Origin: an uncultured SAR116 cluster alpha proteobacterium | GTDB taxonomy: Bacteria > Pseudomonadota > Alphaproteobacteria > Puniceispirillales > Marisalimonadaceae | Direction: 5' to 3' | Length of the DNA: 39,808 nucleotides | NCBI GenBank assembly: GCA_902615325.1 | Contig: CACMOJ010000016.1 | Span: 1 to 39,808 of the forward strand | Shown: piece by piece, positions 24,771 through 34,073 of the stretch | How positions within the stretch are numbered: the stretch's first letter is position 1 | Layout: the number at the start of each line of letters is the position of its first letter | Notes under the pieces: model-generated | Told to the model about the DNA's origin: nothing | The model's database searches: none | The model's input: only the letters and a program-made list of their open reading frames with translations | Translations under genes and position numbers: made by a program

Positions 24771-25712
24771 ATGAAAATTGAAAAAAATGTATTAATCATG
24801 TCATTATTTCCAAATAAAATCACTAAACTTTTTGATGAAACGTTTAATACGTTTAAATCTTATGAACAGGAAAATGCAGAAAAATTCATTGAAAGCTTAA
24901 GTGATAAAATTGAAGCCATAGCAGTTATGGGAGGAACTGCTGTTTCAAGCGAACTCATAAAAAAACTACCCAAATTAAAAATAATCGCGAATTATGGTGT
25001 GGGTTATGATGCTGTTGATGTCAAACAAGCAACTTTATCTAACGTTAAAGTAACAAATACCCCTGATGTATTAAATGACGAAGTTGCAGACACAGCAATT
25101 GCCTTAACATTATGTGTATATAAAAACATTGCTTTAGCAAATCAATTTTTATTAGAGAAAAAATGGCTTAAATCTGAATACCCATTATCAAAAAAGTTTT
25201 CAGGAACTAAGTTTGGGATCTTAGGAATGGGAAGAATTGGAAAAACAATTGCAAAAAGAATTGAATCTTTTAATTGTGAAATTTGTTATCACTCAAGAAA
25301 TCAAAAAGATGTTAAGTACAAATATTTTTCAAAATTAGAAGATTTGGCTGAATACGTTGATACACTATGTGTAATTACTCCAGGAGGTGAAGAAACAAAG
25401 CATTTAGTTAATGCTAATGTTCTTCAAAAACTTGGTAAAAATGGATTTTTAATTAACATTGCAAGAGGTACAGTTATTGATCAAAAGGCACTTATTTACG
25501 CGTTGCAAAATAATATCATTCGTGGTGCTGGTTTAGATGTTTTTGAAAATGAACCAAATGTACCTGACGATTTAATTAATTTAAATAATGTTATTCTAAC
25601 TCCTCACATTGGATCAGCAACTGTTGAAACTAGATACAAAATGGGAAAACTTGTTTATGATAACATTGTACAAATGTTGACAACAAATACTACACTCAGT
25701 CCAGTTAATTAA
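24771..25712 (+). CDS. D-isomer-specific 2-hydroxyacid dehydrogenase (glyoxylate/hydroxypyruvate reductase-like)
   Basis: This 313-residue NAD(P)-dependent enzyme reduces a 2-oxoacid such as glyoxylate or hydroxypyruvate. The catalytic residues are R232 (NIARGTVID), E261 (FENEP) and H279 (LTPHIGSAT), and the nucleotide-binding loop is GILGMGRIGKTIAKR (149-163). NYGVGYDAVD is the usual substrate-loop motif. AGAGGTG precedes the ATG. Its position after kdgK suggests a role in handling a C2 or C3 oxoacid released from sugar acids. The stop overlaps the convergent dehydratase stop (25709-25712). Confidence 0.9.
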   Translation: MKIEKNVLIMSLFPNKITKLFDETFNTFKSYEQENAEKFIESLSDKIEAIAVMGGTAVSSELIKKLPKLKIIANYGVGYDAVDVKQATLSNVKVTNTPDVLNDEVADTAIALTLCVYKNIALANQFLLEKKWLKSEYPLSKKFSGTKFGILGMGRIGKTIAKRIESFNCEICYHSRNQKDVKYKYFSKLEDLAEYVDTLCVITPGGEETKHLVNANVLQKLGKNGFLINIARGTVIDQKALIYALQNNIIRGAGLDVFENEPNVPDDLINLNNVILTPHIGSATVETRYKMGKLVYDNIVQMLTTNTTLSPVN

Positions 25713-27487
25713 TGATTATCTCTTGGTAAAGATTTTTTAACTTTTTGATAACTAACAGCATTTTCTAAAATTCCTCCATCTGCCATATGCCCAACATGAT
25801 TTCTATAAATCTCTTGCCACGGTGTTTGATGACAAGGAAATTTTGGTGGACCACTTTTTTTCCTTTCTTGTATCTCGTCATCATCAACCAACATATTGGC
25901 TGTGAATTTATTTAAATCAATTTGTATCGTATCACCAGTTCTTAGCCAAGCTAATCCTCCACCAACTGCGCTTTCAGGAGATGCATTTAAAATTGAAGGA
26001 CTCCCTGAAGTTCCTGATTGTCTTCCGTCACCAATGCATGGTAGTTCTGTGATGCCTTGTTTAATTAATTTATCTGACGGTTGCATATTTACTACTTCAG
26101 CTGAACCAGGCCAACCTATTGGGCCAGCTCCTCTAATTACAAGAATGCAATTCTCATCCATGTTAAGTGAATCATCATTTACACGATCATGATAATCTTC
26201 AGATCCTTCAAAGACTATAGCTCTACCTTCTAAAACTCCCTCTTTGCCTGATTTAGATAAAAACTTTTTTCGAAATTCATCAGAGATAACAGAAGTTTTC
26301 ATTATTGCTGATTCAAATAAATTTCCTTTTAAAACAATAAAACCTGCTCTTGTTTTTAATGGATTTTTAAACTCTGAAATTACATCTTTATCTTTAATTT
26401 TAAGTCCATTAAGACACTCAGACATTTTCTTTCCTGAAACTGTAATTACGTCTCCATGTATTTTATTATTTGATAAAAGCTCACTCATAACAGCAGCAGT
26501 TCCACCAGCTCTATGATAACTCTCACAAAGATATTTTCCTGCAGGTTGTACATTAACCATCAATGGAATATCATATCCGACATTCTGCCAAGCATCTGTT
26601 TCTAAATCAATACCAACATGTCTTGCTATTGCAGTTATATGAATTTGAGCATTAGTTGATCCTCCGATAGCAGAATTAACAACTATAGCATTTTCGAATG
26701 CTTTTCGTGTCATAATTTTAGAGGGAGTTAAGTCTTCATTAACCATTTCAACAATCCTCAAACCTGTTCTATAAGCCATTTGACCTCTTTCTCTATAAGG
26801 TGCTGGAATATTAGCGTTACCTGTCAAACTCATACCTAGAGCTTCAGCTAAAGAATTCATTGTAGATGCTGTTCCCATTGTATTACAATGTCCATCGGAT
26901 GGTGCAGAGGATGTAACTATATCCATAAACTCATCATAATTAATTCGTCCAGCAGATAACTCAACTCGACTGTCCCATACAGCCATACCAGATCCAGCTA
27001 ATTTTCCATCATGCCATCCATCAAGCATAGGACCACCAGATAATACTATTGCTGGAATATCAACTGTACCCGCAGCCATTAAACATGCTGGAGTAGTTTT
27101 ATCACAACCAGTTGTTAAAACAACGCCGTCAATTGGATATCCATGTAAAATTTCGACCAACCCTAAATAAGCAAGATTTCTATCTAATGATGCAGTAGGT
27201 CTTTTTAATGTTTCTTGTATTGGATGCACTGGGAATTCAAGAGCAATTCCTCCTGCACTTCTTATTCCCTCTCTTACTCTTTCTGCTAATTTTACATGAA
27301 TTCTATTGCAAGGAGAAATATCAGAGCCAGTCTGAGCAATTCCTATAATAGGTTTCCCAGAACGTAACTCTTCAGGTGTTAGCCCAAAATTTAAAGACCT
27401 TTCAATATATAAAGCGGTCATACCTGGGTTTTCGGGATTGTCAAACCATTGTTGACTTCTTAGTTTTGAATTAAATTTTTTTGACAT
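25709..27487 (-). CDS. IlvD/Edd family sugar-acid dehydratase (xylonate/arabinonate dehydratase-like)
   Basis: This 592-residue Fe-S dehydratase resembles D-xylonate and L-arabinonate dehydratases more than IlvD. It starts RSQQWFDNPENPGMTALYIER and has the cluster cysteines C60 (SDISPCNR), C128 (TTGCDKTTPAC) and C201 (GHCNTMGTASTMN). PVHPIQETLKRPTASLDRN and PAPYRERGQMAYRTG are shared with the pentonate dehydratase subgroup. It should convert an aldonate to a 2-keto-3-deoxy acid. AAGGAG lies 5 bases before the ATG. It is third in an operon after a quinone-reductase-like gene and a rhodanese. The precise sugar acid cannot be assigned. Confidence 0.92.
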   Translation of the reverse strand: MSKKFNSKLRSQQWFDNPENPGMTALYIERSLNFGLTPEELRSGKPIIGIAQTGSDISPCNRIHVKLAERVREGIRSAGGIALEFPVHPIQETLKRPTASLDRNLAYLGLVEILHGYPIDGVVLTTGCDKTTPACLMAAGTVDIPAIVLSGGPMLDGWHDGKLAGSGMAVWDSRVELSAGRINYDEFMDIVTSSAPSDGHCNTMGTASTMNSLAEALGMSLTGNANIPAPYRERGQMAYRTGLRIVEMVNEDLTPSKIMTRKAFENAIVVNSAIGGSTNAQIHITAIARHVGIDLETDAWQNVGYDIPLMVNVQPAGKYLCESYHRAGGTAAVMSELLSNNKIHGDVITVSGKKMSECLNGLKIKDKDVISEFKNPLKTRAGFIVLKGNLFESAIMKTSVISDEFRKKFLSKSGKEGVLEGRAIVFEGSEDYHDRVNDDSLNMDENCILVIRGAGPIGWPGSAEVVNMQPSDKLIKQGITELPCIGDGRQSGTSGSPSILNASPESAVGGGLAWLRTGDTIQIDLNKFTANMLVDDDEIQERKKSGPPKFPCHQTPWQEIYRNHVGHMADGGILENAVSYQKVKKSLPRDNH

Positions 27488-27511
27488 ATCTTCTCCTTAA
27501 ACTTTATATCA

Positions 27512-28393
27512 TCAAATTTCTATAGGTAAGCTATCATCAGTTGCCCATTCACTCATAGAATTATCATAAATTTCAATATCATCATAACCCAATTGAAGTA
27601 AAACAAATGCATCTAATGACGCTGCTATACCACCACCACAATAATTTAAAACACGTGAATTAATAGAAATACCTTTTTTTTTAAATGCTTCTAAACATTC
27701 ACTTGGAGTTTTAAAACATCCTTTTGTTATATCAGTTAACTCATGAAAAGGAATATTTAAACTTCCTGGAATTCTTCCAGGTCTACCATACCTTGGATTT
27801 TCTCCATTATGTAAATCTTCTGTTAAAGAGTTTAAAATCACGCAGTGCTTTTTATTCATAGATTCTAACACTCTATTTTTATCAACAAAAATTGTATCAT
27901 CAATTTCTTTCTTAAAATCAGATTTTTCAAATTTATTTATTTTACTTTCGGTAGGTAAATTATTTTTTTCCCATTCATAAAAACTACCATTCAAAATGCT
28001 TAGATTTTTAAATCCTAAAACATATAACATCCACCAAATTCTAGTGGCCCATTGAAGTCCATTCCTTGAATATAACACTATGTGGAATTTATCACCTATG
28101 CCTAAATCTGAAAATTTTTCTGCTAGAGTGGGATAATCAGGAAGTGTAAACCTATACTTACTCGAATTATCTGACAAATCATTTTGAAGATCTAAATAAG
28201 CAGAATTTTTTATATGTGAAATTTGATATTGTTTAAACCCACTCTCTACAATGTAAGGTAATGAAGGATTCTGATCTTGATAGTGTAAGTATGTAGTACA
28301 ATCATAAATTCTAACTTTATCATCATCCAAGTTATTTTTTAACCATTCAAAAGATGATATATATTCTGGAAACTTCCAATATATTTTGTTCAT
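27512..28393 (-). CDS. Tandem-rhodanese sulfurtransferase
   Basis: The 293-residue protein has two rhodanese domains. The first (about residues 15-140) is inactive-type, with HIVLYSRNGLQWATRIWWML lacking the nucleophile. The second has active-site C252 in the loop CGGGIAAS, which differs from the CGSGVTA of 3-mercaptopyruvate sulfurtransferases. The linker motif PGRIPGSLNIPF is typical. It transfers sulfane sulfur from thiosulfate or a similar donor. It lies 23-24 bases from genes on each side in an operon with the sugar-acid dehydratase; a link through Fe-S cluster supply or repair is speculative. Confidence 0.87.
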   Translation of the reverse strand: MNKIYWKFPEYISSFEWLKNNLDDDKVRIYDCTTYLHYQDQNPSLPYIVESGFKQYQISHIKNSAYLDLQNDLSDNSSKYRFTLPDYPTLAEKFSDLGIGDKFHIVLYSRNGLQWATRIWWMLYVLGFKNLSILNGSFYEWEKNNLPTESKINKFEKSDFKKEIDDTIFVDKNRVLESMNKKHCVILNSLTEDLHNGENPRYGRPGRIPGSLNIPFHELTDITKGCFKTPSECLEAFKKKGISINSRVLNYCGGGIAASLDAFVLLQLGYDDIEIYDNSMSEWATDDSLPIEI

Positions 28394-28416
28394 ACTTAAA
28401 TATTATTTAAAATCAA

Positions 28417-29391
28417 TTAAGGTTTCAAATATAAACTTCCTCCACCCTTTCTTGACTCTAAAATATCGTGTGCTTGAGAAACATTTTTAAGATCAAAACA
28501 CATTTTATCTTCCAGTGAATAAACGTTATTTATAAATTGATCAAATACCGACCTACTCATATTTTCAAACAAGCTTCTTTGATTTGTGTAGTGAAATAAT
28601 ATAGGTCGAGAAATAGATAAAGATTTTTGAGCAAGTTTTGACATTTCAACAGGAGGAATTGGACCTGATGATTGACCAAAGTTGATCAAATAACCACAAT
28701 TGGAAGCTAAATTATAAGATTGTTCAAAAGTATCCAAACCTACTGAATCATAAACCAGATCAAATCCGTTACCTTTAGTTATCTCTTTAGAATATTCTAT
28801 TATATTATCATCATTGTAAATAAATGCATTTTTACATCCATATGATTTTGCCAATTTTATTTTTTCTTGAGAACCAACTGTCCCTATTACAATTTTACCC
28901 ATAGAATTTAAATACTGACACAGTAATTTTCCAACACCACCTGCAGCTGCTGTAACTAGAATTATTTTTTTATCTTTTAAATTGAAAACTTGCTCAGTTA
29001 ACATATTAACCGTAAGAGCTCTTGAAAAATTTGTAGCCATAGTTGCATCATCAAGTTCATCAGGTATCTTAGCCACAATTTTGTGATTAATTACTCTATG
29101 GGATGAGTAGGCCCCATAAGATCCCGTAATATAAACAACTCTATCACCAACTTTTAAATTATTTACACTTTTTCCTAATTTTTCAATAATTCCAGAAGCT
29201 TCAACTCCTGGTATTCCAGGTAGATTTAATGTTTTATATAGCCCTGTTCTTACGTAAATATCATGAAAATGAATTCCAATTGCAGTTTGTTTTATTAAAA
29301 TTTCATCATCAGCTGGGTCATTTACAGTTATTTTTTCAATATTTAATACATCTGATTGACCATACGTCCTTTGTACTACAGCTTCTGGCAT
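28417..29391 (-). CDS. NADPH:quinone reductase-like MDR protein (copy A)
   Basis: This 324-residue zinc-free medium-chain reductase of the QOR family has the nucleotide-binding motif AAAGGVGKLLCQYL (about residues 149-162), IPGVEASGIIEKLG, and GQSSGPIPP near the subunit interface. No zinc-ligand cysteines are at the usual places. GGAG lies 7 bases before the ATG at 29391. It is first in an operon with the rhodanese and dehydratase, and divergent from uxaA. A more typical paralogue lies at 31919-32914 in the uxaA operon, so the island carries two such enzymes. Confidence 0.88.
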   Translation of the reverse strand: MPEAVVQRTYGQSDVLNIEKITVNDPADDEILIKQTAIGIHFHDIYVRTGLYKTLNLPGIPGVEASGIIEKLGKSVNNLKVGDRVVYITGSYGAYSSHRVINHKIVAKIPDELDDATMATNFSRALTVNMLTEQVFNLKDKKIILVTAAAGGVGKLLCQYLNSMGKIVIGTVGSQEKIKLAKSYGCKNAFIYNDDNIIEYSKEITKGNGFDLVYDSVGLDTFEQSYNLASNCGYLINFGQSSGPIPPVEMSKLAQKSLSISRPILFHYTNQRSLFENMSRSVFDQFINNVYSLEDKMCFDLKNVSQAHDILESRKGGGSLYLKP

Positions 29392-29433
29392 AATCTTACT
29401 CCACTTAAAATTTATATTTTTAATCTAAATTAA

Positions 29434-29461
29434 TTGTTAAATAAATTTAAAATCATATAAT
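29434..29461 (+). promoter_or_regulatory. Candidate uxaA promoter
   Basis: A perfect TATAAT (29456-29461) with TTGTTA (29434-29439) 16 bases upstream lies in the 114-base divergent region before the dehydratase gene. The predicted leader is about 38 bases, with AAGGA at 29492-29496 before the ATG at 29506. Confidence 0.45.
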
Positions 29462-29505
29462 AAAAAATTAAAATTTAATATTTATTTATCTAAGGAATTA
29501 CAACA

Positions 29506-31029
29506 ATGAGTGTTGATGATATACTAACTATAAAACTTAATTCTAATGACAATGTCGCAACAGCATTTAATAACATTGCTAAAGGAGAAATCACGCAACA
29601 TATTAAAGTTAAAAATGATATACCAAAAGGCCATAAAATTGCTTTAAAGAAAATTTTAAAAGGTGAAAAGATTATTAAATATGACCAAATTATTGGTCTA
29701 GCCAGAAATGATATAAATATAGGCGAACATGTTCATGTAGAAAATACTGAGTTTAAGTCAACAGAACATGATTATGAGTTTTCAACATCAATAAGGTTGC
29801 CAAATTTTGTTCCAGAAAGTCAAAGACCTACCTTTGACGGTTTTAAAAGACCTAATGGTCAAGTAGGAACAAGAAATTATATTGGCATTTTAACATCCGT
29901 CAATTGTTCTGCAACTGCAGCTAGGAATATTGCAAATGCTTTTGATGATAATATACTTTCACAATATCCTAACGTTGATGGAGTAGTATCTTTTACACAT
30001 GGTACAGGTTGTGGAATGGCAGACTCTGGAGATGGCTTTGAAGCTTTACAAAGAGTCTTATTAGGCTATATCCAACATCCTAACTTAGCTGGAGTTCTTT
30101 TAATAGGATTAGGTTGTGAAGCCAACCAAATTAAGTTTTTACTTGACGCTTATAACTTAAATGAAAATCCTTTTTTTCAAACAATGACCATACAAGAAAT
30201 GGGAGGGTTAAGAAAAACAATTGAAGAAGGTATTAAGCGCATACATTCAATGTTACCAGAAATAAATCAATTAAAAAGATCTCCTCAATCAGTTGAACAT
30301 CTCTCACTAGCACTTCAGTGTGGTGGTTCAGACGCATGGTCAGGTATTACTTCAAATCCTGCCCTTGGTCATGCGGCAGATCTTTTAGTTAAAAATGGAG
30401 GTACTGCAGTTTTAGCAGAAACACCTGAAATTTATGGAGCTGAACACTTGCTAACTAGGAGAGCAATAAACAAAACTGTTGGTGATAAATTAGTAGATAG
30501 AATTCTTTGGTGGGAAGATTATGTTATTAGAAATAAAGGAAGTCTTAACAATAATCCTTCTCCTGGCAATAAGGCAGGTGGACTTACAACTATATTAGAA
30601 AAATCTTTAGGTGCTGCTGCAAAAGGAGGAACTACGCCATTAAATGATGTACTTCTTTATGCTGAAAAAGCAAAATCTAAAGGTTTTTTATTCATGGATA
30701 GTCCTGGCTACGATCCAGCATCAGTTACTGGGCAAATAGCTACAGGCTGTAATCTTGTAAGTTTTACAACTGGAAGAGGTTCTGCTTTTGGTTCAAAACC
30801 TTCACCATCTATAAAAATAGCTACTAATACTGAAATGTATGAACATATGAAAGAAGATATGGACGTTAATGCAGGAAAAGTTGTTACAAATAATGAAAGC
30901 ATTGAAACAGTTGGAAGCGAAATATTTGACCTGTTAGTTAGGGTAGCTTCTGGAGAAAAATCAAAGTCTGAAAAACAAGGTCTTGGTGATTTAGAGTTTG
31001 TTCCATGGCAAATTGGAGCAACAATGTAG
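29506..31029 (+). CDS. uxaA: Altronate dehydratase family protein (UxaA type)
   Basis: The 507-residue protein joins an N-terminal SAF domain (about residues 5-80) to the large UxaA domain. Motifs include DGFKRPNGQVGTRNYIGI, VSFTHGTGCGMA, LIGLGCEANQI, LALQCGGSDAWSGITSNPA and the C-terminal PGYDPASVTGQIATGCNLV with FTTGRGSAFG. The family dehydrates D-altronate or related hexonates and hexarates to 2-keto-3-deoxy acids, using iron. Full length and single-chain as in E. coli UxaA. It leads an operon with a FAH-family hydrolase and a quinone reductase-like gene. Given those partners, the substrate may be a deoxy or pentonic acid rather than altronate. Confidence 0.88.
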   Translation: MSVDDILTIKLNSNDNVATAFNNIAKGEITQHIKVKNDIPKGHKIALKKILKGEKIIKYDQIIGLARNDINIGEHVHVENTEFKSTEHDYEFSTSIRLPNFVPESQRPTFDGFKRPNGQVGTRNYIGILTSVNCSATAARNIANAFDDNILSQYPNVDGVVSFTHGTGCGMADSGDGFEALQRVLLGYIQHPNLAGVLLIGLGCEANQIKFLLDAYNLNENPFFQTMTIQEMGGLRKTIEEGIKRIHSMLPEINQLKRSPQSVEHLSLALQCGGSDAWSGITSNPALGHAADLLVKNGGTAVLAETPEIYGAEHLLTRRAINKTVGDKLVDRILWWEDYVIRNKGSLNNNPSPGNKAGGLTTILEKSLGAAAKGGTTPLNDVLLYAEKAKSKGFLFMDSPGYDPASVTGQIATGCNLVSFTTGRGSAFGSKPSPSIKIATNTEMYEHMKEDMDVNAGKVVTNNESIETVGSEIFDLLVRVASGEKSKSEKQGLGDLEFVPWQIGATM

Positions 31030-31072
31030 TTAAATAAATTCAAAATAATTAAATTAAAATTAGGAGATCAAA

Positions 31073-31915
31073 ATGAAGTTACTAAGATTTGGAAACGCTG
31101 GAGAGGAAAAACCTGGATTAATTGACCAAAATGGGAAAATAAGAGATTTATCAAGCGTAATTGATGATATAAATGGTAATACTATAGCACCAGAAAGTTT
31201 AGATAAATTAAAACAGTTAGATACTTCTTCTTTGCCGGAAGTTAACGGTAATCCAAGAATTGGTCCTTGTGTAAACAATGTTGGTAAATTTTTATGTATA
31301 GGGCTTAACTTTTCTGATCATGCAGCTGAAACTGGTGCAGAAGCTCCTGAAGAACCAATTTTATTTTCAAAAGCGACCTCTGCAATAATTGGCCCCAATG
31401 ACAATGTCGAAATACCAAGAACTTCTACTGCAACAGATTGGGAAGTCGAACTTGGAATAATAATTGGCAAAAAAACAAAGTATATTGCTGAATCTGAAGC
31501 AAAAAAACACATTGCTGGTTATTGTGTTGTCAATGATGTTTCTGAGAGAGATTTCCAAATTAAAAGATCAGGGCAATGGACTAAAGGTAAATCATGTGAC
31601 ACATTTGGACCAATTGGCCCATATCTTGTCACAACTGATGAGATTGATGATGTACAAAATCTTTCTATGTTTTTAGATGTAAATGGTCAAAGAATGCAAA
31701 ATGGCTCTACAAAAACAATGATTTTTTCAGGAGATCATATTGTCCACTATTTATCTCAATTTATGACTTTATTTCCTGGTGATGTAATTGCGACTGGGAC
31801 TCCTCCTGGGGTTGGTCTTGGTATGAAACCTCCAGTTTTTTTAAAACCTGGGGATGTTATGAAGCTTGGGATTGAAGGGTTAGGTGAACAAAAACAAACA
31901 TGTGTTGCTGGATAA
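31073..31915 (+). CDS. Fumarylacetoacetate hydrolase family protein
   Basis: This 280-residue enzyme is close to the group containing 2,4-diketo-3-deoxy-L-fuconate hydrolase and ureidoglycolate lyase-like proteins. Visible are KFLCIGLNFSDHAAETG, the metal-binding DWEVELGIIIG, VVNDVSERDFQ and GKSCDTFGPIGPYLVT, and the C-terminal GDVIATGTPPGVGLG. Such enzymes cleave a 2,4-dioxo acid to pyruvate and a hydroxyacid. An AGGAG site precedes the ATG. Its place directly after a UxaA-type dehydratase supports a non-phosphorylative sugar-acid route; a matching 4-dehydrogenase could be one of the SDRs in the window. Confidence 0.9.
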   Translation: MKLLRFGNAGEEKPGLIDQNGKIRDLSSVIDDINGNTIAPESLDKLKQLDTSSLPEVNGNPRIGPCVNNVGKFLCIGLNFSDHAAETGAEAPEEPILFSKATSAIIGPNDNVEIPRTSTATDWEVELGIIIGKKTKYIAESEAKKHIAGYCVVNDVSERDFQIKRSGQWTKGKSCDTFGPIGPYLVTTDEIDDVQNLSMFLDVNGQRMQNGSTKTMIFSGDHIVHYLSQFMTLFPGDVIATGTPPGVGLGMKPPVFLKPGDVMKLGIEGLGEQKQTCVAG

Positions 31916-31918
31916 TTC

Positions 31919-32914
31919 ATGACTAAAGGTGCTGTTATATATGAAAAAGGCAAGCCCGATGTATTTAAATGGGAAGATATTGATGTTCCAGATCCACAAA
32001 ATGATGAAGTATTAATTAAAAACACAGCTGTAGGTGTCAATTATATAGATACCTATCATAGAAGAGGAATGCCACATCCGTGGCCTGTTCCAGATTTACC
32101 TATAGTTCTTGGCATTGAAGGTGTTGGAATAGTTGAGGGGATAGGTTCTGAAATATCTGATTTTAATGTAGGTGATAGAGTAGCCTATGCTCTTCCGCCT
32201 CATGGAGCATATAGTCAAAAAAGAGTTTATCCAGCAAATAAACTTATAAAAGTACCTGAAAATTTGACAAATTTATCTGATAATGATTTGGCAGCTTTAA
32301 TGCTTAAAGGTTTAACAGCACAGTTTCTTCTCAAGAGAACATATAAAGTAAAAAAAGGTGACGTAATTTTGATACATGCTGCTGCTGGAGGCATGGGATT
32401 AATTTTGTGTCAATGGGCTAAATATTTAGGAGCAACCATTATTGGTACAGTAAGTTCAGAAGAAAAGGCTCAAAAAGCAAAAGATGCTGGTGCTGATTAT
32501 ACTGTTATACATTCAAAGGGAGATTTTGTTAAAACAGTTCGTGAAGTAACTGAAGGTCAAGGATGTCCAATTGTTTATGAATCTATCGGCAAAGATACTT
32601 TTAAAAGGTCAATGGATTGTCTAAGACCAATGGGAATTCTAGCATCATACGGGCATGCATCAGGTGCGCCCGATCCAGTTGATGTAATTGAACTAGGAAC
32701 CAGAGGTTCTCTTTTTTTAACTAGACCAGCAATAATGCATTATATGGAAAAAAGAGAAGATTTAGTAAACAGTGCTAATGATTTGTTTGAAATTTTAAAA
32801 ACTGGTAAAATTAAATCTAATGTAAATCATTTATATCCTCTTTCAGAGGTTAGTGAAGCACATAAAGCTATAGAAGCAAGGAAAACAATTGGTGCAACTG
32901 TATTGATACCCTAA
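31919..32914 (+). CDS. NADPH:quinone reductase-like MDR protein (copy B)
   Basis: The 331-residue protein is a canonical QOR-type reductase: VGVNYIDTYHRRG near residue 38, LGIEGVGIVEGIG, PPHGAYSQKRVYPA, the cofactor motif HAAAGGMGLILCQWAK, GTVSSEEKAQKAKDAGAD and YESIGKDTF. It begins 3 bases after the FAH-family stop, so it is co-translated. It may reduce quinones or an unsaturated carbonyl released by the pathway. Its stop overlaps the stop of the convergent aminotransferase (32911-32914). It is paralogous to the reverse-strand gene at 28417-29391. Confidence 0.9.
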   Translation: MTKGAVIYEKGKPDVFKWEDIDVPDPQNDEVLIKNTAVGVNYIDTYHRRGMPHPWPVPDLPIVLGIEGVGIVEGIGSEISDFNVGDRVAYALPPHGAYSQKRVYPANKLIKVPENLTNLSDNDLAALMLKGLTAQFLLKRTYKVKKGDVILIHAAAGGMGLILCQWAKYLGATIIGTVSSEEKAQKAKDAGADYTVIHSKGDFVKTVREVTEGQGCPIVYESIGKDTFKRSMDCLRPMGILASYGHASGAPDPVDVIELGTRGSLFLTRPAIMHYMEKREDLVNSANDLFEILKTGKIKSNVNHLYPLSEVSEAHKAIEARKTIGATVLIP

Positions 32915-34062
32915 ATATATTTATTATTTTTCATAAAAATATTTAGTTTATCTAAACCTCTTATTATGTCTTCGGTGCTTCTTGCATAAGAAAATCTAAT
33001 TGTTGAATGACCATTTTTTGGATCAAAATCTAATCCTGGAGTTATCGCTACTTTTGCATCCTCTAAAACTTTATTTGCAAATCCTAAACTATCATTACAA
33101 AATTTGTTAATATCTGCATAAATGTAAAAAGCACCGTCAGGAGAAGATATTTTAGAAAAACCTGCCTCTTTCAAACCTTTTATCATTAGCTTTCTATTTT
33201 CTTTATAAACACTCATATTACTTTTCAATTCATCTTTACAATCCATAGCATAAAGAGCAGCTATTTGACTTGCATGAGGAGCACAAATAAACATATTTTG
33301 AGCTAATCTTTCAATTTGTCTTACGTGATCTTCAGGAACAACCATCCAACCTACTCTCCACCCTGTCATTGAAAAATACTTAGAAAATGAATTAATTACA
33401 TAGCATTGATCAGTTATTTGAAGAGCTGTTGTTGCCTTTTTTTCATACTCTATTCCATGATAAATTTCATCACTAATAAAAGAGATATTATTTTCTAATG
33501 AAGTATTTATTAAACTTTCTAATTGATTGTAATTTAACATAGATCCAGTTGGGTTTGCAGGAGAAGCAATTAAAACTCCAGAAAGATTAATATCTTTCAA
33601 ATCTTTTGAAAATGGTTGGAAATTATTTTCAAATTTTGTCTCTATTAATACAGGCTCTAAATCTTGTGCTTTTAAAATTTGTCTATAACTTGGATAACCT
33701 GGAGAACAAATTCCAACTCTGTCTTTAGCATCAAATAATGATGAAAAAGATAAAATAAAACCAGCTGATGATCCAGAGGTAATAATAATTCTGTTAGGAT
33801 TTAAATCCAGATTATACCAATCACCATATAATTGAGAAATTCTTTGTCTTAATTCAGGTATACCTAATGCAACAGTATAGCCCAAACTATCATTCTTCAT
33901 TATTTTTATAAGTTCTTTTTGTGCATCTATTGGTGCTGGCGTACCAGGTTGACCAACTTCCATATGGACAATATCTTCACCTCTTTCTTCAGCTTTCCTG
34001 GCATTTTCCATAACGTCCATTACGATAAATGGATCAACATTTCCTCTTTTAGATTTTTTCAT
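32911..34062 (-). CDS. Pyridoxal-phosphate aminotransferase, class I/II
   Basis: The 383-residue fold type I aminotransferase has HMEVGQPGTPAP, SGSSAGFILSF, ASPANPTGSML (N170), ISDEIYHGIEY (D198), and the Schiff-base lysine K228 in SFSKYFSMTGWRVGW, with the C-terminal arginine in IRFSYARS. The specificity is probably for amino acids such as aspartate, alanine or aromatic types, but cannot be set from sequence alone. The ATG at 34062 is preferred; a TTG at 34071 would add three residues and almost touch the upstream stop. It is last in an operon with eda and an SDR, the pyruvate or oxoacid formed there being a possible amino acceptor. Confidence 0.9.
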   Translation of the reverse strand: MKKSKRGNVDPFIVMDVMENARKAEERGEDIVHMEVGQPGTPAPIDAQKELIKIMKNDSLGYTVALGIPELRQRISQLYGDWYNLDLNPNRIIITSGSSAGFILSFSSLFDAKDRVGICSPGYPSYRQILKAQDLEPVLIETKFENNFQPFSKDLKDINLSGVLIASPANPTGSMLNYNQLESLINTSLENNISFISDEIYHGIEYEKKATTALQITDQCYVINSFSKYFSMTGWRVGWMVVPEDHVRQIERLAQNMFICAPHASQIAALYAMDCKDELKSNMSVYKENRKLMIKGLKEAGFSKISSPDGAFYIYADINKFCNDSLGFANKVLEDAKVAITPGLDFDPKNGHSTIRFSYARSTEDIIRGLDKLNIFMKNNKYI

Positions 34063-34073
34063 AATACACAATA

